NCBI GenBank assembly: GCA_036504595.1
Contig: DASXUX010000081.1
Coordinates: 62,001 to 126,000 of the forward strand
Source of the DNA: DASXUX01 sp036504595
GTDB taxonomy: Bacteria > Planctomycetota > SZUA-567 > H5-PLA8
Direction of reading: 5' to 3'
DNA: 64,000 nucleotides
In this document: piece after piece, positions 9,319 to 16,263 of the stretch
Position numbering within the stretch: the first letter of the stretch is position 1
How the letters are laid out: each line of letters begins with the position of its first letter
Notes under the pieces: model-generated
What the model was told of the DNA's origin: nothing
Database searches by the model: none
Seen by the model: only the letters and a program-made list of their open reading frames with translations
Program-made: the position numbers and the translations under genes

Positions 9319-9364
9319 CGGTCCCCCTCTCCCCCGCGAGGGAGAGGGGTTAGGGGTGAGGGGG
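9319..9364 (+). repeat. CCCTCTCCC/GGGAGAGGG palindromic repeat, intergenic copy
   Basis: CCCCCTCTCCCCC, GCGA, GGGAGAGGGG, then TTAGGGGTGAGGGGGC. A hairpin-forming element that recurs at 10084, 10531 and, diverged, at 17921. Confidence 0.9.
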
Positions 9365-9430
9365 CCACCCTGCACTTCCACCGCAGTCCCCATCTCACCT
9401 TCACGCGTCGCCCGTTCGCACGCAAAAGCC

Positions 9431-9514
9431 CACGACTTCAACACAGAGAACACAAAGAACACAGAGGTCACAGAGTTTCTTCTTTAGTTTGTGTCCTCCA
9501 TGTCCTCTGTGGTG
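9431..9514 (+). repeat. ACACAGAG-rich dispersed repeat, copy 2, with inverted half
   Basis: The forward half (9431-9475) is almost identical to copy 1. A diverged inverted half follows at 9484-9514 (TGTCCTCCATGTCCTCTGTGG), so the two can pair as a stem. Confidence 0.85.
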
Positions 9515-9597
9515 AGCTCTTGCCGTTAACCTGGTCTGTTCTTCGCGTCTTTGCGGTTCGCCGTTTCTTTTTCCTTTTTACTTTTTCCTTTTTACTT

Positions 9598-10857
9598 TCA
9601 TCCGAATGCCGCAGCCATTCGCATCAGCCAGTCCCGAGCCCCGAACTCGTGAGCCGACCATTCATCCAAGAATGGTTCCGTCGGTTTCTCTTCCGACCCG
9701 TCATAAAGTTCCCGCGCACAAAACGCCAAAATAGAATCTTCGCGCGACGCAATCTCGCGCAGCAATTTGTCTTCCGCGCACAAATAATACCGCACGACTT
9801 CTTCGACGAGCCCGCGTTCAATCGCCCGCCAAGACTTCCCCAGCACATTCAAACAAGCCCGCTTCATCCGCCCCGAATTCGCAAACCCCAACTCGAGTGC
9901 CATCACTTCCAGACTGCACTCGCGTCGAAACTTAAGCAGCAGCTCTTTCGTCCTCCGCTCCCGCTCCTCAATTTCATCCTCCGTCCGCCACTCCGCATTA
10001 CGAACTCGAAAATACTGCGCCCGCTTTACCGTACCGCCGGCGTCTCCCCGGCCCTCGTTCGTATCGCGGGCGTCCCGCCCGCCGCTCCGGTCCCCCTCTC
10101 CCCCGCGAGGGAGAGGGCCGACGTGAGCGAAGCGAACGCGGGGTGAGGGGTCCGCCTTGCAGTCCCCCTCCACGTTCTCCGCGTCCCCGTGTCCCCGCGT
10201 CTCCGCGTCTGCCGTTTCCCCCCGTCCGGCGCTCCGCGCCGTCCGTCCGTGCGGCCCCAACTTTTCATAAACCATGTATCCCGGCACGCCCCAAAGTTCC
10301 CGCGCGAAGTCTCTCAGTTTCTCAAACATCCCTTTCCGAACGCGCTCAATCTTGAACCCATCAATCAGCTCCGTCGCCGAAACCCCACAGCACTCTCGCA
10401 CCAACGCCGACAACCTCGTCCCCGAAATCTGCAGCGTCGCACAAATCTCCTCCACCTGCATCCCGCACTTTTTCGCTCTCGCCCACTCCTCCGGCTTCCG
10501 CTCCCATTTCTGCGTCAACGAAATCCGCTCCCGGTCCCCCTCTCCCCCGCGAGGGAGAGGGGTTAGGGGTGAGGGGGCATTCGCGTTCGAACGTCGTTTA
10601 CCGTCCGCTCTTGCCTTGATCCATCGGACCAGTTGCCTCAATCCCCACCGCCGCTGCTTCGCCGTCACTCGCCCTTCGTAATCAAACGTCAACCCCGTGA
10701 TTCTCCGCCAGGCCGGATGCTGCCCGAACTTCTCCTTCTCGCGCCGGTAGGCCGCCAGGCGACTGGTTGTCTCCTCCGCCACCGTTTCGCAGACACGCAC
10801 CGGAGTCTGTTCACCGGTCACTGGTGACTGTTCATTGTTCAACGACGAAGCAACCAT
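9598..10857 (-). CDS. Divergent AraC-like helix-turn-helix protein interrupted by in-frame repeats
   Basis: A 419-residue protein starting at ATG 10857, where a GGGGG-type ribosome site precedes it; an upstream ATG at 10884 is also in frame. Near residues 132-181 it reads VEEICATLQISGTRLSALV then a GVSATELIDGFKIERVRK tail, much like the first helix-turn-helix and linker helix of AraC domains. Near 316-351 a second segment (VMALELGFANSGRMKRA) resembles the second helix-turn-helix. Between and before these, dispersed repeats are translated in frame: PLPRGGEGD twice (about residues 100 and 249), a stretch rich in ETRGHGDAENV, and RDARDTNEGRGDAGG. The conserved parts are about residues 31-90, 117-200 and 280-419. 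DNA binding is inferred by eye. Its upstream side faces the 10-bp array at 11318-11815. I do not recognise the family. Confidence 0.75.
   Translation of the reverse strand: MVASSLNNEQSPVTGEQTPVRVCETVAEETTSRLAAYRREKEKFGQHPAWRRITGLTFDYEGRVTAKQRRWGLRQLVRWIKARADGKRRSNANAPSPLTPLPRGGEGDRERISLTQKWERKPEEWARAKKCGMQVEEICATLQISGTRLSALVRECCGVSATELIDGFKIERVRKGMFEKLRDFARELWGVPGYMVYEKLGPHGRTARSAGRGETADAETRGHGDAENVEGDCKADPSPRVRFAHVGPLPRGGEGDRSGGRDARDTNEGRGDAGGTVKRAQYFRVRNAEWRTEDEIEERERRTKELLLKFRRECSLEVMALELGFANSGRMKRACLNVLGKSWRAIERGLVEEVVRYYLCAEDKLLREIASREDSILAFCARELYDGSEEKPTEPFLDEWSAHEFGARDWLMRMAAAFG
10084..10148 (+). repeat. CCCTCTCCC palindrome inside the AraC-like gene, copy A
   Basis: CCGGTCCCCCTCTCCCCCGC, then GAGGGAGAGGG and a diverged tail ending GGGGTGAGGGG. 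It is in frame in the reverse-strand gene and adds a segment ending GPLPRGGEGDRSGG. Confidence 0.88.
10531..10580 (+). repeat. CCCTCTCCC palindrome inside the AraC-like gene, copy B
   Basis: Nearly identical to the intergenic copy at 9319, including the TTAGGGGTGAGGGGGC tail. In the reverse-strand frame it encodes SPLTPLPRGGEGDR. Confidence 0.9.
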
Positions 10858-10984
10858 CTCACACCCCCTTTTTTCGATCCTCAATTTTGCGTTTTGAATT
10901 CTGCGTTCTGAACTCTGATTTCGTTCTTCACCGTCTTCTTTTTAGTTTTTACTTTTTACTTTCGACACCGTGCTCCTGCCGTTC

Positions 10985-11245
10985 GTAGCCGCGGAGCGGC
11001 GTCACACGAGTAGCCCACGGCGTAAGCCGTGGGGACGCGTGGCCTTCGATTCCGAAAGCCTCGGAGAGGCGACACAACGATTCGCGGAAGAACGGAATGT
11101 TTACCGTTCTCGAATTCTGCGTTCTGAATTCGTTTCCCGAGCCCCCGACGGGGCGACACAGAACCCGCGCGCTGTGCCGCCCCATCCGGGGCTCTGCGCG
11201 CGTAAACATCCGCTTCCCACGGCTGACGCCGTGGGCTACCCGTGT
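10985..11245. repeat. Inverted pair of CCCACGGCGT-type palindromic elements
   Basis: GTAGCCCACGGCGTAAGCCG near 11011 and its near-inverse CCCACGGCTGACGCCGTGGG near 11216 are each hairpins and face each other. Both are flanked by shorter shared words such as CCTCGGAGAGGCGA and its inverse. Between them lies a GAATTCTGCGTTCTGAATTC-type run and an imperfect palindrome around 11140-11205. Confidence 0.7.
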
Positions 11246-11317
11246 ATCGCCTCTCCGAGGCTAACGCCGCCGGCCAGCGATCCACCAGACAACCAGACCG
11301 CCAGACACCATTTCCTC

Positions 11318-11815
11318 TACTATATCAAGCAATCCAATCCCACTTTTTGACATAGAAACGTTCAAAGTGCCTTCCGGTGCGTCCCTGCGCTTGGGGAACG
11401 TTCCGGTGCGTTCCGGCGCGTTGAGGAGCGTTCCAGTGCGTTAATGTGCGTTCCGGTGCGTCCGTACCACTCACCACTCCACCACTCACCAATATAAAGC
11501 AACCCAAATCCCACTTTTTGACATAGATGTGATTAAAGTGCGTCTGTGTGATACATGTGACTCAGGTGCCTCTATGTGACAAACGTCCCTTCCGGCGCGT
11601 CCATGCGCTTGAGGAGCGTTCCGGTACGTTAGAGTGTGTTCCGGTGCGTCCGTACCACTCACCACTCACCACTCCACCACTCACCAATATAAAGCAATCC
11701 AAATCCCGACTTCTGACCTAGAAGTCCCACGAAGTCCTCAAACGCCCGAATAGGGCTTCATCGGCCCGAATACGCCCTCATACGCCCGAAACGTCCCGTG
11801 ACATTCACCAGCCAC
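11318..11815. repeat. Header-delimited array of units of about 10 bp
   Basis: Three copies of an A+T-rich header begin near 11320, 11491 and 11686. Its core is AAGCAAYCCAAATCCCA followed by CTTTTTGACATAGA; the third copy is diverged (CGACTTCTGACCTAGA). Each header is followed by units of 9-11 bp, mostly 10. Block 1 (11361-11468): TTCCGGTGCG, TTCCGGCGCG, TTGAGGAGCG, TTCCAGTGCG and similar, about 10 units. Block 2 (11533-11658): TCTATGTGAC-like units, then TTCCGGCGCG-like ones. Block 3 (11722-11801): TACGCCCGAA, TACGCCCTCA, TCGGCCCGAA and similar, about 8 units. Blocks 1 and 2 both end in GTCCGTACC plus a CACTCAC run. Header spacing is 171 and 195 bp. The 10-bp period is close to one DNA turn. 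The function is unknown. Confidence 0.85.
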
Positions 11816-11895
11816 ACTTCGCCCTTCGCCCTTCGTACTTCGTCCTTTCTTCTCACCAGCCACATTCATCATTCATCATTCCGCATTCATCATTC
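11815..11895 (+). repeat. Heptamer-type tandem repeats upstream of selD
   Basis: TTCGCCCTTCGCCCTTCGTA followed downstream by CATTCATCATTCATCATTCC and CATTCATCATTC. Two simple repeat words lie side by side. Confidence 0.85.
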
Positions 11896-11994
11896 TTCGT
11901 CACTCCCGCGTCTCCGCGGTTCGCCGTAGAACGGGGCAAGGACCAAATCCAATTGAAAACGGCCGGGGCGTCGAGCAAACTGAGTAAACGATTT

Positions 11995-12000
11995 AGGGAG
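11995..12000 (+). promoter_or_regulatory. Ribosome binding site for a TTG start of selD
   Basis: AGGGAG, followed by AGAGCT and then TTG at 12007. Spacing is 6 bases. This is the only good ribosome site near the point where homology to SelD begins. Confidence 0.7.
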
Positions 12001-12006
12001 AGAGCT

Positions 12007-13062
12007 TTGTCCGAATCGAAGCGGTTGACCAACTACGCGGCGTGCGCGGGGTGAGCGGCCAAGATCCCGCCGAGGGAATTGGCGCAGGTTCTGCGCACCT
12101 TGCCAGCGATCCACGATGAACGTCTCCTGGTGGGGCATGCCACCTTCGACGACGCGGGGGTCTATCGCATCTCGCCCGAACTGGCGCTGGTGCAGACGAT
12201 CGATTTCTTCCCGCCAGTGGTGGACGATCCTTTCCAGTACGGGCAGATCGCGGCGACCAATTCCATCAGCGACGTGTACGCGATGGGCGGCGAGCCGCTC
12301 ACGGCGCTGAGCATGATCTGCTTCCCGAGCAACGAACTGGATCTGTCGATTCTCGCTGAGATTTTGAAGGGCGGCGCGGCGAAGGCGCTCGAGGCATCCT
12401 GCACGATCGTCGGCGGGCACTCGATGCGCGACAAGGAAATCAAGTTCGGCCTCGCGGTCACAGGAACGATTCACCCCGGAAAAGTGACGGCCAACGATGG
12501 CGCGAAAGTTGGCGACCGCCTGTTCCTGACCAAACCTTTGGGCATCGGCCCCTTCAGCGTGGCCTACCGCAAAGGCGTCGCGTCGGCGGACCTGACCGCT
12601 CGCGCGGTCGCGCAGATGTCCACGTTGAACAAAGCGGGCGCTGAAGCCATGCGCGCACTGGGCATTCCCACCGCTGTCCATGCCGCGACGGACATCACGG
12701 GTTTCGGGCTGCTGGGCCACGCGCGGAATATCGCTCTAGCCAGCAAAGTGACCATGACCTTCCGGCTCGCCGCGCTGCCGTTCATCGAAGGCACGCGCGA
12801 AATTGCCGCGAACAAAATGAGCACCGGCGCGTATTCGGCGAACCAGAATTTGTTAGCGGATCAGGTTCAGCTTCCGTCTAACATGGACGAAGCGTCGCAC
12901 CGGCTGGTCTTCGATGCCGAAACATCCGGCGGCCTGCTGATCTGTGTCGCTCCAGAACGCGGCGACGACCTGCTGCGGGAACTCAAATCGCGCGGCGTGG
13001 TGGATTCGGTGGAAGTTGGGGTTGTCGAACCGCCCGGCGAAAAGTTGTTAAGGATTGTGTGA
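12007..13062 (+). CDS. selD: Selenide, water dikinase (selenophosphate synthetase), itself a selenoprotein
   Basis: SelD makes selenophosphate from selenide and ATP, the selenium donor for selenocysteine. I extend the gene upstream to TTG 12007, reading through TGA 12052-12054. The N terminus then reads LSESKRLTNYAACAGUAAKI, which lines up with the E. coli SelD start RLTQYSHGAGCGCKI, placing Sec (residue 16) at the catalytic Cys17. The conserved Lys follows as K19, but the second Cys of the E. coli GCGCK motif is Ala. Later motifs are intact: DDAGVY, IDFFPPVVDDPFQYGQIAAT, SISDVYAMGG, VGGHSMRDKEI, GLAVTG, DITGFGLLGH and ETSGGLL. A conventional reading from TTG 12079 would lose the catalytic residue. 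No selA, selB or selC is in the window. Length is 351 residues, normal for the family. Confidence 0.88.
12052..12098 (+). promoter_or_regulatory. In-frame UGA (Sec) and possible SECIS hairpins
   Basis: TGA at 12052-12054 is followed by two candidate stems: TCCC/GGGA (12065-12068 with 12074-12077, loop GCCGA) and GCGCAG/CTGCGC (12082-12087 with 12091-12096, loop GTT). The second resembles the GCAGGTCTGC apex of the E. coli fdhF SECIS but starts 27 bases after the UGA, further than in fdhF. Which stem, if either, is recognised by SelB cannot be told by eye. Confidence 0.5.
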
Positions 13063-13067
13063 AACGG

Positions 13068-13170
13068 GCGAGTCTGGAGTCTCAGAGTCTGGAGTCTGGA
13101 GTCGAAAAGGCGCACCGCAGGGGACGCGCGGACTCCAGACTCCAGACTCCAGACTTCCAGACTCCAGACT
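13068..13170. repeat. Inverted pair of heptamer repeats (TCTGGAG / CTCCAGA)
   Basis: GAGTCTGGAGTC-type units at about 13068-13102 are followed by GACTCCAGACTCCAGACTCC-type units at about 13131-13170, with a spacer of about 28 bases. The arms can fold into a long imperfect stem just after selD. Confidence 0.85.
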
Positions 13171-13184
13171 TGGTTGGAGGGGAC

Positions 13185-13418
13185 ATGAAGCATCTACGCG
13201 CACTCTTCCTGGCCCTGGCTGCCGGCTGGATGGTCTACTCGCTCGTGGGCGAACGCCACTTGGTTGAGCGCCTCGACGGCGGGGAAGCGACCGCGGTCAG
13301 CGGTCCGCAGTTCGCCGCCGGCGCCGCCGTGGACGATTACCTGCTGAAAGACGGCGCACTCTACGGCACCAGCAGCCTGAGCCCCGAAGCCGCCAGCATC
13401 AAAGATTGTAAGACGTGA
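13185..13418 (+). CDS. Small membrane-anchored protein of unknown function
   Basis: A 77-residue protein starting at ATG 13185, supported by a GGAGGGG ribosome site at 13176-13182. The start must lie downstream of the CTCCAGA repeat. Residues 4-21 (LRALFLALAAGWMVYSLV) form an uncleaved signal anchor; the rest is a short outside domain ending in KDCKT with one Cys. It sits between selD and the polyferredoxin gene, in the same direction, so the three may be cotranscribed. I do not recognise it. Confidence 0.65.
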   Translation: MKHLRALFLALAAGWMVYSLVGERHLVERLDGGEATAVSGPQFAAGAAVDDYLLKDGALYGTSSLSPEAASIKDCKT

Positions 13419-13461
13419 AAAGAGTAACGAGTTGCGGACGCGCGGAGCGCGGCTGCTGAAC

Positions 13462-13552
13462 AACGGGGTTTGGGGTATGGGGTCTAGGGTATCGGTGGAT
13501 TTCTATCCGGCCGCACCCGATACCCCATGCCCGATACCCCATACCCCCTTTC
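13462..13552. repeat. Inverted GGGGTAT / ATACCCC repeat
   Basis: GGGGTTTGGGGTATGGGG with GGTATCGG on one side and CCGATACCCCATGCCC plus ATACCCC units on the other, separated by about 25 bases. The arms pair as a hairpin just upstream of the polyferredoxin gene, which starts at 13575. Confidence 0.8.
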
Positions 13553-13574
13553 TAGTGCGGTGCGGTGAGGACAA

Positions 13575-14738
13575 ATGGCGAAGCTGAAGCCGTTCTTGTT
13601 GCGATTGCGAGTCGGGTGCAGCTTCGTCTCGTCGTTTTTGCTGAACATTTCGGGTCTGCGGCGCTTTGCGTTTTTTGCCGCGATTCTGCCAACGTTCGCG
13701 CAAAAAACGCTCTGCAATCCAGGCATGAATTGCCACGGTTGCCCGTGGGCCATCGGCGCGTGCCCCATCGGCGTGATGGCTTACGGTTCTGCCATTCATG
13801 CGCTGCCGCTCTATGCGATCAGCTTCATGCTGGTGCTCACCGCCGCGATCGGCCGATTGACGTGCGCCTTCCTGTGCCCGTTCGGACTGCTGCAAGACTT
13901 GCTGTACAAGATTCCTTTCTTCAAAGTCAAGCTCCCGCCCGTGCTACGATATGGAAAATACGTAGCACTCGTGCTGCTGGTCTTTCTTTTGCCGTTCCTG
14001 CTGGGCTTCGAACAATCGGGTTATCTGCGCGTGGAGAAGCCGCAGATCAATAAGGCGGTCGCAAAGGACGACGAGCAAACCGCGGACGTGGTCGGCAAAC
14101 TGGACGTCGTCGTCAAGGTTGCGAACCTGGGCACGAAGCCCGTGGAGCGTCCGCACATCGATCTGAAATACGTGGACGAAACCAAAAAGGAACTGGCGAC
14201 CTTCGGCAACGACTTCCCCGGCGCGACCATTCCGCCGGGCGAGACACTGACGCTGCCGGCCGTGCGCGTCCCGAATCGACTCGACGAGGGCGTGCTCATC
14301 GCGACCTCGCCCCAAAGCGAAGTGACGCAGACCTCGCCGTTCCAGCTTTACTACTGCAAGCTCTGCCCCGTGGGCACGCTGGAGGCCACCGTGCCTTCAA
14401 TGGTCAGCGCGCCCAGCACCGGCATGTACACGCTCAGTTCCGGACGCGCGCTGCGCCTGGGAATCCTGGCGTTCTTCCTGATGCTGATGCTGATGATTTC
14501 ACGGCCGTTCTGCCGAACGTTTTGCCCGGCCGGCGCGTTTTACGCGTTGTTCAGCCGCCTGGCGCTCTGCCGCTTGGAACTGACGCCCGGGCAGTGCAAT
14601 GGTTGCGGAGCCTGTAACCGCGTTTGCCCTGTCGACCTCGATGTCTCCAAACAAATCGGCAGCGCCGAATGCATCGCATGCGGCGACTGTATCAAAGTAT
14701 GCCCGAAGAGCGGATTGAGGCGGAAGTTTGGACTGTAA
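13575..14738 (+). CDS. Membrane polyferredoxin (NapH/YccM-like 4Fe-4S protein)
   Basis: A 387-residue membrane iron-sulfur protein. Transmembrane segments are visible near residues 17-42, 65-93, 125-147 and 293-313. Cys-rich motifs flank them: CNPGMNCHGCPWAIGACPIG at about 47-66, TCAFLCPFGLLQD, YYCKLCPVG and FCRTFCPAGAFYALFSRLAL. The tail carries two classical 4Fe-4S clusters (CNGCGACNRVCPVD and CIACGDCIKVCP). A periplasmic beta domain of about 110 residues (VVVKVANLGTKPVERPHID) sits between membrane segments. NapH-type proteins carry electrons between quinol and periplasmic or cytoplasmic partners. With selD just upstream, a link to a selenium-dependent redox enzyme is conceivable, but none is present here. 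Confidence 0.88.
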   Translation: MAKLKPFLLRLRVGCSFVSSFLLNISGLRRFAFFAAILPTFAQKTLCNPGMNCHGCPWAIGACPIGVMAYGSAIHALPLYAISFMLVLTAAIGRLTCAFLCPFGLLQDLLYKIPFFKVKLPPVLRYGKYVALVLLVFLLPFLLGFEQSGYLRVEKPQINKAVAKDDEQTADVVGKLDVVVKVANLGTKPVERPHIDLKYVDETKKELATFGNDFPGATIPPGETLTLPAVRVPNRLDEGVLIATSPQSEVTQTSPFQLYYCKLCPVGTLEATVPSMVSAPSTGMYTLSSGRALRLGILAFFLMLMLMISRPFCRTFCPAGAFYALFSRLALCRLELTPGQCNGCGACNRVCPVDLDVSKQIGSAECIACGDCIKVCPKSGLRRKFGL

Positions 14739-14744
14739 CGGTAG

Positions 14745-14842
14745 GGTTCGGGGTTCAGGGTTCGGGGTTCAGGGTTTGCGGCTGCGAATGCTCCTCTGTT
14801 AACCATGAACTAAGAACTAAGAACTAAGAACTACGAACTATG
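14745..14842 (+). repeat. Two adjacent heptamer repeats (GGGTTCR and GAACTAA)
   Basis: GGGTTCGGGGTTCAGGGTTC-type units (about 14745-14778), then GAACTAAGAACTAAGAACTA and degenerating copies (about 14806-14842). They fill the space between two converging genes. Confidence 0.88.
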
Positions 14843-14856
14843 AACGGGAAACGAAA

Positions 14857-16200
14857 CTATTCTCCCGACGTTCTCTCGCCTGCTGGAACTGCGGCCAGTT
14901 CGTCGCTCGATCCTTCTTCGTCGCCGAGGCTGATGAGCAGATCGTCGTCGGCAATGGTGTCTTTGGCCGTCGAAGGTGCGCGGTGGAAAATACGGCGGAA
15001 TTCATCGCCGCGAATGTCGATGATCCGGATCGCGTTGTCGCCCGTGTTCAGCCAGTCCAGTTCGACGCGCGCGCGCAGCGAACCCATCCCCAGCACGAGC
15101 ACAAACACGCGGTGCAGGCTCCGGCGGCGGACATGCTCGACAAGATGTGCCAGCGTGCGGCGATCGTCGCGCTTGAAGCTGGCGAGCAGTTCGAGCAGGC
15201 TATCCAGATTGCGGCGGTCCCGGCTGATCAGCGCTCGTGCCACGCGGTCCGGCGGCTGCAGGCCGACGCATTCGATCTCGCAGCCGCGCCGGGCCAGATC
15301 GCGGACGAGCGTGCCGGCGAACGAAATCGCGGTTTCAAAGGCTGCAAAACGCTGCGCTCCGATGCGCTGCAGATTCGTATCCATCAGCAGCAGCACGCGG
15401 CGCGCCTGCGGCTCCTCAAATTCCTTGACCAGGAGCTTCTGGACGCGTGCGCTGCTGCGCCAGTGAATCCACTTCGGGTTGTCGCCCTTGCGATATTCGC
15501 GCAGCCCGCGAAAGTCCTCTTCCGCGCGCGACGGCCGGAAGCGGCGGATGTGGTCCAGCGCCAGGTCGAGTTCTTTGAAGAACGAACTGTCCACTTCGCC
15601 CAGACGCGGATAGACGACCAGCCGGCCCGGCGCAAGACGGCTGACGCTGCTGCGAAACAGCCCCAGCGGCGCTTCGGTGCGCACCACGGTTTCGCCGAAC
15701 CGGTAGACGCCGCGCCGCCGCATGCGCAATCCATAGGTCGCGCGCGCATGGCCCTGGCCGGCGACCAGCGTCACGAAGGTTCCGCCGACGGCCGCCAGCA
15801 TGCGCGGCTTGGAGCGCTCATCGGGCGCCGGCGTGGGGTCGTCGTTTTCGATGGGCTCGCTGATGGCCAGTCCGGAACACGGCCAGGGAGATTCGTTGGA
15901 AAAGTTAAGCGTGACCGGCACCGTTTCGTTGGCGAACGTTCGTTCCAGATAATTGCGCCGGACTTGAAGGCCGCGGAGCGCGCGGCTGCCATGCCAGAAG
16001 GCCAGCACCCACAGCGAGAGCAACACCAGGCACATGAGCAGGGGAATGTTCGACCAGGGGCTGGAGGCCAGCGAGAGCACGCCGCAGGTCAGCGCGAGGC
16101 CCAGAAACAGCGCGCTTTGAGTGGTCATGCGCGCCGTCATCTGCAGAGGAAGGCTGAGCCCCCGCAGTGCAAGCCGGCCAAGACGGCGGAAAATCGGCAT
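14857..16200 (-). CDS. DUF58 domain membrane protein
   Basis: A 447-residue protein starting at ATG 16200; further upstream the frame runs into a palindromic repeat. Two membrane helices lie at about residues 27-45 and 52-72 (IPLLMCLVLLSLWVLAFW). A beta-rich domain follows to about 200, then the DUF58 signature FRGLREYRKGDNPKWIHWRS near 238-257 and a von Willebrand A-like fold starting VLLLMDTN. DUF58 proteins are partners of MoxR ATPases, and two MoxR genes plus another DUF58 gene are at 61.6-64 kb, though none lies beside this gene. A role in assembly or maturation of envelope complexes is the usual suggestion; this has not been shown for this protein. Confidence 0.87.
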   Translation of the reverse strand: MPIFRRLGRLALRGLSLPLQMTARMTTQSALFLGLALTCGVLSLASSPWSNIPLLMCLVLLSLWVLAFWHGSRALRGLQVRRNYLERTFANETVPVTLNFSNESPWPCSGLAISEPIENDDPTPAPDERSKPRMLAAVGGTFVTLVAGQGHARATYGLRMRRRGVYRFGETVVRTEAPLGLFRSSVSRLAPGRLVVYPRLGEVDSSFFKELDLALDHIRRFRPSRAEEDFRGLREYRKGDNPKWIHWRSSARVQKLLVKEFEEPQARRVLLLMDTNLQRIGAQRFAAFETAISFAGTLVRDLARRGCEIECVGLQPPDRVARALISRDRRNLDSLLELLASFKRDDRRTLAHLVEHVRRRSLHRVFVLVLGMGSLRARVELDWLNTGDNAIRIIDIRGDEFRRIFHRAPSTAKDTIADDDLLISLGDEEGSSDELAAVPAGERTSGE

Positions 16201-16202
16201 TG

Positions 16203-16260
16203 TGGCGCAATCCTCCTGGATTGCGGAATGCGTTGGCGCAATCCAGGAGGATTGCGCTAC
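16203..16260. repeat. GCAATCCTCC palindromic repeat, copy 1
   Basis: A 21-bp perfect inverted repeat with a 10-base spacer; the core of the first arm is GCAATCCTCCTGGATTGC and the arms end in GCGC. It fills the 63-bp gap between two reverse-strand genes. A related copy is at 46983-47042. Confidence 0.9.
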
Positions 16261-16263
16261 CAC

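Larger units (their letters stand above)
9162..9597. other. Gene-free stretch filled with dispersed repeats
   Basis: No coding signal apart from peptides encoded by repeats. It holds two copies of the ACACAGAG-rich repeat, one heptamer run of GGGTTC type (about 9267-9298), one CCCTCTCCC palindrome (9319-9364) and T-rich words near 9570-9597. Confidence 0.75.
10858..12006. other. Accessory gene-free block of 1.15 kb
   Basis: No credible gene. It contains a pair of inverted CCCACGGCGT-type elements (10985-11245), a short CAGAC-type tandem repeat (11282-11312), the header-plus-10-bp array (11318-11815) and heptamer runs of TTCGCCC and CATTCAT type (11815-11895). selD starts right after it. Confidence 0.75.

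Noticed and set aside
9166..10146. Forward open frame of 326 codons across the repeats
   Set aside because: Its peptide is translated repeat (REHKEHRGHR and SPPRGRGVRGEG words) and the second half is antisense to the AraC-like gene.
11318..11815. CRISPR array
   Set aside because: Headers are far apart, blocks between them are internally periodic rather than unique spacers, and no cas gene is nearby.
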